A stretch of 64,000 nucleotides of DNA from Stieleria neptunia (GTDB lineage: Bacteria > Planctomycetota > Planctomycetia > Pirellulales > Pirellulaceae): assembly GCF_007754155.1 (NCBI RefSeq), contig NZ_CP037423.1, positions 10,040,938 through 10,104,937 on the forward strand, in the 5' to 3' direction. How positions within the stretch are numbered: the stretch's first letter is position 1; every line of letters starts with the position of its first letter. The translations under genes and the position numbers were made by a program. The notes beneath the pieces were generated by a model. It made no database searches and was not told the DNA's origin. It saw nothing but the letters and a program-made list of their open reading frames with translations. This document shows, piece after piece, positions 1-6,945 of the stretch.

Positions 1-1
1 C

Positions 2-610
2 ATGAAACGCTTCGCAACCACCTTCGCCGTTGTCGCCCTCCTCGCCACCGCTGCATTCACCGGCAACGCCCACGCCCAAGTCTCTGCATCCAGCTACTCG
101 ACCGGCGGCACCGCCGTCTCGAGTGCTTACGGCCGCGGCAACACGCGGTTGAATTCCTCGGCTTACGCCAGCGGCGGCGGCTACGCCCGATCGACGATGA
201 CCGGCCGCGGAGTCAACGGCGGTTTCGCCAGCGGCAACAGTCGAGCCGTCTCCCACGGCGGTGTGGCGATCAGCAACGGCAACTCGTCGGCCAACGGCTG
301 GGGTGCCCGCTCGCACTCCAATTCCCAGGCTCGCACCGTCGGCGGATTTGCCCGCAGCAACAGCAACGCGGTCGCCAACGGCAACTGGGCCAACGCCCGC
401 TCCAACGCCGTCACCCGAACCTGGGGCACCTACGGCAGTTCGTCCTCCGAAGCGATCGACAATCGCCGGTCCACCAATCCCGTTTATCCGACCAACACGC
501 CCAGCTACACCGGCGGCAATTACAGCAGCGGAACGACGGCAACGGTCTACCAAAACTCGACACCACGAGCGACCGTCTTCCGCAGCCGCAGCGTCCGACG
601 CGGCTGGTGA
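2..610 (+). CDS. Exported Ser/Asn/Gly/Ala-rich low-complexity protein
   Basis: This 202-residue protein begins with a clear signal peptide (MKRFATTFAVVALLATAAF, then an Ala-rich stretch ending near AHA-Q at residue 26), so it is probably exported. The rest is built from Ser, Asn, Gly and Ala with recurring short patterns such as SNSNA, NGN and NARSN, and no enzyme motif is visible. The final 40 residues are richer in Tyr, Thr and Pro and end in a basic RSRSVRRGW tail. The composition suggests a surface or matrix protein or a repetitive beta-structure, but this is inference. The start codon sits at the extreme left edge, so its ribosome binding site cannot be seen. I do not recognise the family. 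Confidence 0.75.
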   Translation: MKRFATTFAVVALLATAAFTGNAHAQVSASSYSTGGTAVSSAYGRGNTRLNSSAYASGGGYARSTMTGRGVNGGFASGNSRAVSHGGVAISNGNSSANGWGARSHSNSQARTVGGFARSNSNAVANGNWANARSNAVTRTWGTYGSSSSEAIDNRRSTNPVYPTNTPSYTGGNYSSGTTATVYQNSTPRATVFRSRSVRRGW

Positions 611-1057
611 GCCAGACGCCGAAACCATTTCTCCCGGCCTCGCACCGTTATCGGTGCGGGGTTTCTTTGTCATCCGAACCATCCAGTGGGATAGGCTTCC
701 AGCCTGTCAATTCAGTGGGAGAGGCTTCCAGCCTCGAATGGCGCGACCATGGAGGTTGGTATTGGGCTATCGGAACGGTCCAGCATAGAAAAAACGCGAA
801 ACGCGACTCAAAACAGCGATCTGGTCGATTGAGTGTGATGCGATCAGCCGATCGTTGTACGACGTCCTTTCTAGGTCGTCGGGAAGAGTCCTCCGGACGA
901 CGGCCCGGAAGGGCCATCGTACGTGCGAAAAGCGGTCGTCCTAAGATGGACGGTCCCTCAAGACAAAACACCAACGGATTGCCGAATCCCTTTTTACTTC
1001 TGCCCGCTCGATCCTAAACTAGTAGATACCGATCCCCCCCTTACCCCCGGATCCGCC
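611..1057. other. Intergenic region with short repeats before the graspetide precursor
   Basis: No credible gene is seen in these 447 bases. Two direct copies of a roughly 22-base sequence (AGTGGGA[T/G]AGGCTTCCAGCCT) lie near 685-735, and a dispersed palindromic element occupies 857-922. The promoter of the precursor gene at 1058 must lie here or further upstream, but I cannot identify it. Confidence 0.5.
857..922 (+). repeat. Dispersed palindromic element (GTACGACGTCC family)
   Basis: This 66-base element starts GTACGACGTCCTTTCTAGGT and ends CCGGAAGGGCCATCGTAC. Its ends form an inverted repeat (GTACGA/TCGTAC), with an internal CGTCGTCC-type stem. The same element recurs inside each 205-base tandem unit at 29615-30350 and inverted at 34908-34973. 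Confidence 0.8.
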
Positions 1058-1840
1058 ATGTCTGACCCCCATCCCAACACCGATCCTGCTGTGGACGCGA
1101 TCGTCGAACAAGCCCTTCGCGGTGAAGTCCCCCGTCGCGATTTTCTGCGTCGACTGGTCGTCGCCGGACTGTCTTCGGCGGCTGCGTACCAGGTCCTCGA
1201 TGAAACCACAGCGGCGGCACAATCCGGTGGCTCAGGGCGGATCACCACCTTTGCCATCGGTGAAGAAGGCAGCACGCCCAAGCCGCCGACTCAAAAACCT
1301 TCGCCGAACCCTCCGATGACGACGCTAGCGGTCGGCGAAGAGTCGACGAAGCCGCCGGCAAACCAAGTCACCACCCGCGCCGTCGGCGAGGAGTCGACCA
1401 AGCCGCCGACGCCTCAAGCCACGACCTATGCCGTCGGCGAAGAATCAACCAAACCGCCGACCCCTCGGGCCACGACCTATGCCGTCGGCGAGGAATCATC
1501 CAAACCGCCGACCCCTCGGCCCACGACCCAAGCCGTCGGCGAAGAATCAACCATGCCGCCGACGACACTGTCCTATGGATTGGGCGAAGACGGACGACGT
1601 GCGACGACGATGGCCGTGGGGGAAGAAGGCCGACCGACGCCCAAACCCACCACGACCAACTGGTCCGGCGAAGAGTCTCGGGTGACAACCCATGCGGTGG
1701 GTGAAGAATCCAACAGCGTCCCGAAAGCCACCACGCTGGCCTGGGGCGAAGAAGGCTCGATCAAGAAGCCGCAATTCAAAGTGCCCTCGAGTCCCTTCAA
1801 GAACATCCCCCGGCCGTGGAAAAACTTTCGCCGTTGGTGA
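1058..1840 (+). CDS. Multi-core graspetide (plesiocin-like) precursor peptide
   Basis: This 260-residue protein is a likely precursor of ester-crosslinked RiPPs. Residues 1-60 form a leader containing PRRDFLRRLVVAGLSSAAA (about 25-43), which resembles a twin-arginine signal. Residues 63-232 hold eleven cores. Ten match TTxxxxEE exactly (TTFAIGEE, TTLAVGEE, TTRAVGEE, TTYAVGEE twice, TTQAVGEE, TTMAVGEE, TTNWSGEE, TTHAVGEE, TTLAWGEE). The seventh is a variant, TTLSYGLGED. Pro/Lys linkers such as STKPPTP separate the cores, and four units repeat at exactly 17 residues. A basic tail (about 27 residues, ending RPWKNFRRW) follows. TTxxxxEE is the known core signature of plesiocin, in which Thr side chains are esterified to acidic side chains by an ATP-grasp ligase; such a ligase begins 22 bases downstream. 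The start was set at 1058 (MSDPHPN) because longer in-frame upstream sequence looks non-coding. Crosslinking here is inference. Confidence 0.88.
   Translation: MSDPHPNTDPAVDAIVEQALRGEVPRRDFLRRLVVAGLSSAAAYQVLDETTAAAQSGGSGRITTFAIGEEGSTPKPPTQKPSPNPPMTTLAVGEESTKPPANQVTTRAVGEESTKPPTPQATTYAVGEESTKPPTPRATTYAVGEESSKPPTPRPTTQAVGEESTMPPTTLSYGLGEDGRRATTMAVGEEGRPTPKPTTTNWSGEESRVTTHAVGEESNSVPKATTLAWGEEGSIKKPQFKVPSSPFKNIPRPWKNFRRW
1244..1753 (+). repeat. Eleven-copy core repeat region of the graspetide precursor
   Basis: The DNA between the first Thr codon of core 1 and the last Glu codon of core 11 is internally repetitive. Cores 2-6 lie on a near-perfect 51-base period. Later cores are spaced irregularly (11-16 residues), which suggests growth by unit duplication followed by divergence in the 3' half. 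Confidence 0.85.
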
Positions 1841-1862
1841 TCGTCCGAGCGAAACGCAAGAC

Positions 1863-2723
1863 ATGAATGCAAGAAACATCGACTTGGTGATCGTCGGCGG
1901 TGAATCCGACCCCAACACCCGGCGGATCGTCGACCAGGCCCACCTCCGCGGCGTCGATTATTTTTTCTGGGACACCGACCGGCCGGGCGCGCGTCAGATC
2001 GCCTGGGATTTTCAATCGCCGGAAATCGATTTCGGCGACGTGGCGTTGCGGCCTGCGGGAATGTTTCTGCGTTTCAATGTGTTTGACTCCGACGCGGCCG
2101 CCAATCACGCCGCCTACGACGTCGCCGAATCGTTCGCACTTGCTTGGGCAAACATTCGGTTGCTCAACCGAAGCACGACCGGTGACGGCAACAACAAGTC
2201 GCGCAACCTGGTCCGCGCCCGCCGCTGCGGGCTTGTGATTCCACAAACCACCGTGTTGGGTGACCTGTCGCCGCTGGAAAGCGTCCCCGACCCGAATCTC
2301 AAGATCATCAAACCGCTGGCCGGTGGCGACCACGCCTTCATCGCCGGCGATGTCATCACTGACCCCTCGCGGCTCCCCGGACTCGCACCGCAGTTCGTCC
2401 AGGAACGACTCGACGGCGAAAACCTGCGCGTCTTTTCGATCGGCGGCAAACTGCACGCGTTTCATTTGCAAACGACCGAAATTGATTATCGAACCGACGA
2501 CGACGTGGTCGTCCACGCCACCGCGGTTCCGGAGCAGATTGTTGCATCGGTCCATCAATTGGTCGAACAAATCGGTTTCGATTACTGCGCGCTCGACTTC
2601 CGCTGTCGAGACGGATTCCGCGATCCGGTGTTCTTGGAAATCAACTCGTTCCCGATGTTTGTGGCGTTCGACGACGCCTGCGAAAACAGGCTTGCCGACG
2701 CGATTTTGGAGTTTCTGGTCTGA
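1863..2723 (+). CDS. ATP-grasp peptide ligase (graspetide synthetase)
   Basis: This 286-residue protein has the layout of RimK/MvdD-like ATP-grasp ligases: an N-terminal pre-ATP-grasp part (residues 1-110), then the ATP-grasp fold. Visible motifs are the lysine strand KIIKPLAGG (about 147-155), the adenine-binding segment QERLDGENLRVFSIGGK (about 179-195), a DYCALDFRC strand, and the metal-binding Glu/Asn motif VFLEINSFP (about 255-263). Enzymes of this family phosphorylate acidic side chains of a precursor and join them to Thr/Ser hydroxyls (or Lys amines). Its position 22 bases after the multi-core precursor, same strand, argues that the precursor is its substrate. The start ATG lacks a strong ribosome binding site, so translation may be coupled to the precursor. 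A generic RimK-like ligase is the alternative. Confidence 0.9.
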   Translation: MNARNIDLVIVGGESDPNTRRIVDQAHLRGVDYFFWDTDRPGARQIAWDFQSPEIDFGDVALRPAGMFLRFNVFDSDAAANHAAYDVAESFALAWANIRLLNRSTTGDGNNKSRNLVRARRCGLVIPQTTVLGDLSPLESVPDPNLKIIKPLAGGDHAFIAGDVITDPSRLPGLAPQFVQERLDGENLRVFSIGGKLHAFHLQTTEIDYRTDDDVVVHATAVPEQIVASVHQLVEQIGFDYCALDFRCRDGFRDPVFLEINSFPMFVAFDDACENRLADAILEFLV

Positions 2724-2773
2724 AAGAGTACACTGCCGGCTGGCTTTCACCGCTATTTGCAAGGTCGGCAGGA

Positions 2774-3346
2774 ATGAATCAGCCCCCCAACGACGTCTCG
2801 ATGATGCTGCGTGAACTCGGACGCGGCAATGATTCCGTCAAAGAACAACTGTTCGAACAACTCCAAAGCGAGCTTCGACAAATGGCCTCGGCGCTGATGC
2901 GCCGCGAACGCAGCGACCACACGCTGCAGGCCACGGCGCTGGTCAATGAAGCCTGCATTCGGTTGCTCGATTCCGATGCGATCGGCAACGCGACCGACCG
3001 CCGCTATTTCTTCGCCGCCGCCAACCGCGCGATGCGTCAAATCTTGATCGACCACGCGCGACGACGGAACACAACCAAACGTGGCGGCGAGTACCAGCGC
3101 GGATCGTTGGACGTCGTGCTGGAGAATTTTGAGAACAGCAACGGCTGCCGGTTCGAAGACTTGGAAGCGTCTCTGGAAGTACTCGAAAAAGACTCGCCGC
3201 GGCAGCGCGAAGTCGTCGAACTGCGGTTCTTCTCGGGATTGTCGATCCCCGAAACCGCCGAGGTGCTCGGCGTCAGCGAGGGGACCGTCGAACGCGATTG
3301 GCGTTTGGCCAGGGCCAAGTTGTATCAGCAACTGCGCGAAGAATAG
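2774..3346 (+). CDS. ECF-type RNA polymerase sigma factor, TIGR02999-like
   Basis: This 190-residue cytoplasmic protein matches the planctomycete-rich ECF sigma family (Sigma70_ECF / TIGR02999). Region 2 is seen in the segment with HTLQATALVNEACIRLL, RRYFFAAANRAMRQILIDHA and the following basic stretch. Region 4 is the C-terminal helix-turn-helix (RQREVVELRFFSGLSIPETAEVLGVSEGTV). No anti-sigma factor is adjacent. The gene starts 50 bases after the ATP-grasp ligase on the same strand, so it may be co-transcribed and might direct expression of the RiPP genes, although genes of this family are scattered widely in planctomycete genomes. Confidence 0.9.
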   Translation: MNQPPNDVSMMLRELGRGNDSVKEQLFEQLQSELRQMASALMRRERSDHTLQATALVNEACIRLLDSDAIGNATDRRYFFAAANRAMRQILIDHARRRNTTKRGGEYQRGSLDVVLENFENSNGCRFEDLEASLEVLEKDSPRQREVVELRFFSGLSIPETAEVLGVSEGTVERDWRLARAKLYQQLREE

Positions 3347-3465
3347 AAAGCCATACCCACCGATGGCACGGGCCTACGTGTGGGTGTGCAGGCTTTAGCC
3401 GCCCGGTGTCGCTGCTCGGGACGTCGATTTTATTACTGCCGGATTTGGCAACCTATATATAGATT

Positions 3466-3518
3466 CCCTCCCTCTGGGAGAGACGGCGTTTGCGCAGCAA
3501 GCAAACGCCAGAGAGGGC
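3466..3518 (+). repeat. Dispersed hairpin element (GGCGTTTGC/GCAAACGCC)
   Basis: The segment runs from CCCTCTGGGAGAGACGGCG through an inverted pair GGCGTTTGC/GCAAACGCC to CAGAGAGGG. A near-identical copy lies at 52946-52993. The outer CCCTCTGG and CAGAGAGGG parts also pair, giving one long hairpin. The rest of 3347-3660 shows no gene. Confidence 0.7.
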
Positions 3519-3660
3519 CCGCGCTGCAAACGTCTTATCGACTTCCGCGACGATCAACTCCGCCACTTATACAATCGACGTCCCCCGCAGCGAGTAGGAA
3601 CGCCTAAAGGCTGGACACCAACGGTTGCTGAATCCCGTACCATTCTTACCTGGCGTCTGT

Positions 3661-3707
3661 TCCGCTCGACAAACGCAACGTCAAACTTGAACGTCGTCAA
3701 CGCACTA
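3661..3707 (-). repeat. Partial CTAG-bounded dispersed element overlapping the yedK stop
   Basis: On the minus strand this sequence starts TAGTGCGTTGACGACGTTC and ends GCGTTTGTCGAGCGGA. It is a diverged partial copy of the element ends at 27141-27188 and 39973-40020. Its first triplet is the TAG stop codon of the SRAP gene. Confidence 0.65.
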
Positions 3708-4445
3708 GAACAGATCCTGCTGCTGCGATGCCCCTTCCGACAACTCGATGCGCTCGACGCACTCCGGCACATCGTTGCGGGGACTGTTGACGGTCCTTGA
3801 CACCGGAAAGGCGGTCAGCAGATCGTTAGGCGCCGGTCGCAGCAACTCGCGCAGGGAACTCGGATCGTCGAGTCCTGTTTCCAGCCATGCCGCTTGCCCG
3901 TCGGCGTCCAAGATCACGGGCATCCGATCGTGTATCGACCGCGTCGTGTCATTGGCCGAGGTGGTCAAAATCGTGAACGTTTCGATCGGCCGATCATCAC
4001 CGTGAATTTTGCGGTTGCGTTCCCAGAGCCCGGCCAGCGCCAGCACGCTGCCATCGCTGGGCTCGATCAAGTAAGGCTGTTTCCCATCGGCCGTCTTCAT
4101 CCATTCGTAATAACCGTCGGCGGGGATCAGACAGCGTCGCTGGGCAAACGCTTTTTTGAACGACGGTTTCTCATGCACCGTTTCGCTGCGGGCGTTGATC
4201 ATCCGATTGCCGATTGCCAGGTCATCGGCCCAGGATGGGACCAGTCCCCAACGCAGCATCACCCACTCGCGACGTGGGTCCTCCGCGGCGCGGATGCAGG
4301 ACACGTTTTGGGTCGGCGCGATGTTGTACCGCGCGGTGCTTTCATACTCGGCGGCCTTGGCTGCGATCTCCTCGTCCGACCACAGGGGCAAAAACTCTTG
4401 CGTCCAAGCGGCCGCGGGAGTGCGAAGATTGATGCGACCACACAT
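3705..4445 (-). CDS. yedK: SRAP family DNA-protein crosslink protein (HMCES/YedK)
   Basis: This 246-residue protein is a full-length SOS-response-associated (SRAP) protein. It starts MCGR, so Cys2 becomes the N-terminal catalytic residue after Met removal. Other family marks are INARSET (the conserved Asn that assists ring opening), PADGYYEW (catalytic Glu) and IHDRMPVIL (catalytic His). SRAP proteins react covalently with abasic sites in single-stranded DNA and shield them from breakage, forming a thiazolidine link through Cys2. It has no obvious operon partner, and is flanked by dispersed repeats on both sides; its TAG stop lies in the end of one such repeat. Confidence 0.95.
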   Translation of the reverse strand: MCGRINLRTPAAAWTQEFLPLWSDEEIAAKAAEYESTARYNIAPTQNVSCIRAAEDPRREWVMLRWGLVPSWADDLAIGNRMINARSETVHEKPSFKKAFAQRRCLIPADGYYEWMKTADGKQPYLIEPSDGSVLALAGLWERNRKIHGDDRPIETFTILTTSANDTTRSIHDRMPVILDADGQAAWLETGLDDPSSLRELLRPAPNDLLTAFPVSRTVNSPRNDVPECVERIELSEGASQQQDLF

Positions 4446-4472
4446 GATGACGAGTCTCTGGCGTGCTCTTTG

Positions 4473-4678
4473 TTAGCGGTAGGGCGCGAGCCCTCCGGTC
4501 GTTCACCGCGTTCTCAACGCTTGCACCGGACGGCTCGCGGGCTGTCGATTTCGTCGGGATCTGCTGAGTCAATGGTGAGCCGCTGGCCGTCAGGCCTCGG
4601 GCAGCGTCGCAGTGCCCGGCCGCTTACGCGTCGCGGCTCACAAAAACGACAGCCCGCTCGCGCCGTTCCGCTAACCCC
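4473..4678 (+). repeat. Composite dispersed repeat (GCGAGCCCTCCGG family)
   Basis: The block is bounded by TTAGCGGTAGGGCGCGAGCC and a matching GCGCCGTTCCGCTAA end. Inside is GGCTGTCGATTTCGTCGGGA, then GAGCCGCTGGCCGTCAGGC and GCCGCTTACGCGTCGCGGCTC, then CGACAGCCCG, giving nested inverted arms. Related copies lie at 6683-6880 and 35106-35303, with short versions at 26927-27003 and 60340-60420. The remaining 4679-4981, upstream of trkH, shows no gene or clear promoter. Confidence 0.75.
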
Positions 4679-4981
4679 TTCGATGCCCCAACAAGTGTAT
4701 CAATTTGCGTGTTGCAGAATGCATCGATTGCCGCATCGTCTCGGCGCCGGCCTCGGGCCGAATCGAACCGAATCAGACACGGAAAAACACGCAAAAAGTG
4801 GCGATCGACGCCGCCTCCAGCGCCGACCGCCTGACCGTCGTTCATCCCCTGGGGAAGGGTTATTCGAGGCCGGGAGAGTTGAAAAGCAAACCGGATGCCA
4901 AACGCCACCCGCGACATTCTGCACAAACGCACTACAATCCTGGCGGAAAACCGCTGATTCCCCCGACAGGACCCGCAAGCC

Positions 4982-6571
4982 TTGAATTTTCGACTTCTCA
5001 GCCGCGTGCTCGGCATCGTCTGTCTGCTGATCGGCGGATCGATGAGTTTCAGTCTGCCGTTTGCGTTTCCGCTGCTGGCCAACCGGACCCATCTGCCCGC
5101 GGCCGAGGCGTTGGAACGCGAGGGGATCCAAGGTCTGGTCTTGAGCATGGCGATCAGCTTGTTGGTCGGAACACTGCTGTTGGTCAGCGGACGCGGCAAT
5201 CGCGGTAAACCGCTGTTTCGCAAAGAGGCGATGGCCGTGGTCGGACTCAGTTGGGTGCTGGCGACCGTGCTGGGCGCGTTGCCGTACTACTTGAGTGGAA
5301 CCGAAATCGCCGCCGATCAATCGATCACGTTCATCGAGGCGATGTTCGAATCTCAGTCCGGCTTCAGCACGACCGGCGCGACGATTCTGACGGACTTGGA
5401 GAACCCGAGCTCCGTTCCACACTGCATCCTCTTTTGGCGCAGTTGGACACACTTTCTGGGCGGATTGGGGATCGTCGTGTTGTTCGTCGCCATCCTCGGC
5501 CAAGGTTCCGCCGGCAAGGCGATGGTCCGCGCCGAAATGCCGGGGCCGAGCAAGGAAGGTAGCATGCCCCGGATGCAACACACCGCGCTCGTCTTTGCCG
5601 GCATCTACTGCGGCTTGAACGCGATCCTGACGGTGATCTACATGCTCGAAGGCATGACGCTCTTTGACGGGCTGTGTCACGCCTTTGGCACCATGGCCAC
5701 CGGGGGCTTCAGCACGTACAACCGGTCGCTGGGCGGATTCGACAGTCCACTGATCGAGTACACCACCATCCTCTTCATGATCCTGGCCGGTACCAATTTC
5801 ACGTTGCTGTATTTGACCTTGGCCGGCGGGCCACGACAGTTGTTTCAAGACGTGGAGTTTCAAACCTTTATCGGAATCATCGCCGGACTCAGCGGGTGCA
5901 TCTTGCTGTTCGGGATGCGTGCCGGTGATGTCGGCTTTGAATCGCTCGGGCAAGGATTTCGCAATGGGCTGTTTCAAGTCGTCTCGGTGATGACGACCAC
6001 CGGCTACGGGACGGCCGACTTCGATCGCTGGAACAACTTCGCCCGCGGCAGCCTGCTGGTGTTGATGTTCATCGGCGGATGCGCCGGCAGCACCGGCGGC
6101 GGAATGAAAGTCATTCGGCACGTGCTGTTCTACAAGATCCTGCTTCGCGAGATCGAACTTTCGTACCGCCCCCGCGTCGTCCGACTGATTCGGATCGGCG
6201 GCAACACCGCCGACGATCCGGCGATGCTCCGCGGCATCATGGTCTACTTCTGTTTGATCCTGGGAATTTTCATCGCCTCATGGATGCTGTTGGTCACCTT
6301 CGAACCGAGCTCGACGTGGGGCTATTCCGAGGAATCAGCGGCGCTGGCCGAAGACAGCACGCTGGACGAAAAACTGTTGGATTGCGCCAGCGCCGTCGCC
6401 GCCACGCTCAACAACATCGGTCCCGGACTCGGCGTCGTCGGCGCGACGCAGAACTACGCCGGATTCAGCCAAGGCGCCAAGTTCCTGTTCGTCTGGCTGA
6501 TGCTGCTCGGACGCGTCGAAGTGTTTAGCGTGCTGGTGTTGGTCTTCCCGACCTTCTGGCGACGGACGTGA
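4982..6571 (+). CDS. trkH: TrkH-family potassium uptake membrane subunit
   Basis: This 529-residue inner-membrane protein is the ion-conducting subunit of a Trk-type K+ transporter. The four degenerate selectivity-filter repeats are visible as [35 protein letters not shown] and NNIGPGLG. About ten membrane helices surround them, and the C-terminus ([19 protein letters not shown]) is the usual TrkH ending. The start is TTG at 4982, chosen because family members begin with a comparable short N-terminus before the first helix; the next in-frame ATG (5042) would cut into that helix. The regulatory partner TrkA is not next to it, so it must be encoded elsewhere. Confidence 0.95.
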   Translation: MNFRLLSRVLGIVCLLIGGSMSFSLPFAFPLLANRTHLPAAEALEREGIQGLVLSMAISLLVGTLLLVSGRGNRGKPLFRKEAMAVVGLSWVLATVLGALPYYLSGTEIAADQSITFIEAMFESQSGFSTTGATILTDLENPSSVPHCILFWRSWTHFLGGLGIVVLFVAILGQGSAGKAMVRAEMPGPSKEGSMPRMQHTALVFAGIYCGLNAILTVIYMLEGMTLFDGLCHAFGTMATGGFSTYNRSLGGFDSPLIEYTTILFMILAGTNFTLLYLTLAGGPRQLFQDVEFQTFIGIIAGLSGCILLFGMRAGDVGFESLGQGFRNGLFQVVSVMTTTGYGTADFDRWNNFARGSLLVLMFIGGCAGSTGGGMKVIRHVLFYKILLREIELSYRPRVVRLIRIGGNTADDPAMLRGIMVYFCLILGIFIASWMLLVTFEPSSTWGYSEESAALAEDSTLDEKLLDCASAVAATLNNIGPGLGVVGATQNYAGFSQGAKFLFVWLMLLGRVEVFSVLVLVFPTFWRRT

Positions 6572-6682
6572 GGCCACCGCGCCCTCTCGTTCCAAGGCTC
6601 AGCCTTGGAACGCACTGCCGGCGAGGCTCCGCCTCGCGCGTCACGACGATTAAGAGGCAGAGCCCTACGCCGTGAACGATTT

Positions 6683-6880
6683 GTTAGCGGCAGGGCGCGA
6701 GCCCTCCGGTGGGTTGGCAATAACAAGGAACCGGAGAGCTCGCGACTGTCGATTGAGTGGAATTAGTCGAGGCAATGGTGAGCCGCTGGCCGTAAGGCGT
6801 CGGGCGGGCGTCTGGATGCCCGGCCGCGTACGCGTCGCGGCTCACGAAACCGACAGCCCGCTTGCCCCCTGCCGCTAAAA
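6683..6880 (+). repeat. Composite dispersed repeat (GCGAGCCCTCCGG family), second copy
   Basis: It runs from TTAGCGGCAGGGCGCGAGCC through GTGAGCCGCTGGCCGTAAGG and CGCGTACGCGTCGCGGCTCA to CTTGCCCCCTGCCGCTAAA. It has the same order of parts as 4473-4678. Just before it (6587-6640) are short hairpins of the type TTCCAAGGCTCAGCCTTGGAA. No gene is seen in 6572-6945. Confidence 0.75.
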
Positions 6881-6945
6881 CCACGTCAAACACAGGAAAT
6901 AAATCGTTCACAGCGTAGGGCGGAGCCTGGGAACGAGTCCCTCCG

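Noticed and set aside
1058..1840. Ordinary Tat-exported repetitive protein rather than a RiPP precursor
   Set aside because: The exact TTxxxxEE core repeated ten times beside an ATP-grasp ligase is better explained as a graspetide precursor; the Tat-like leader is reported as an added feature.
4700..6121. 473-codon minus-strand frame opposite trkH
   Set aside because: It is antisense to a clear TrkH with all four selectivity-filter repeats, and its own sequence is His/Gln/Arg-rich without motifs.
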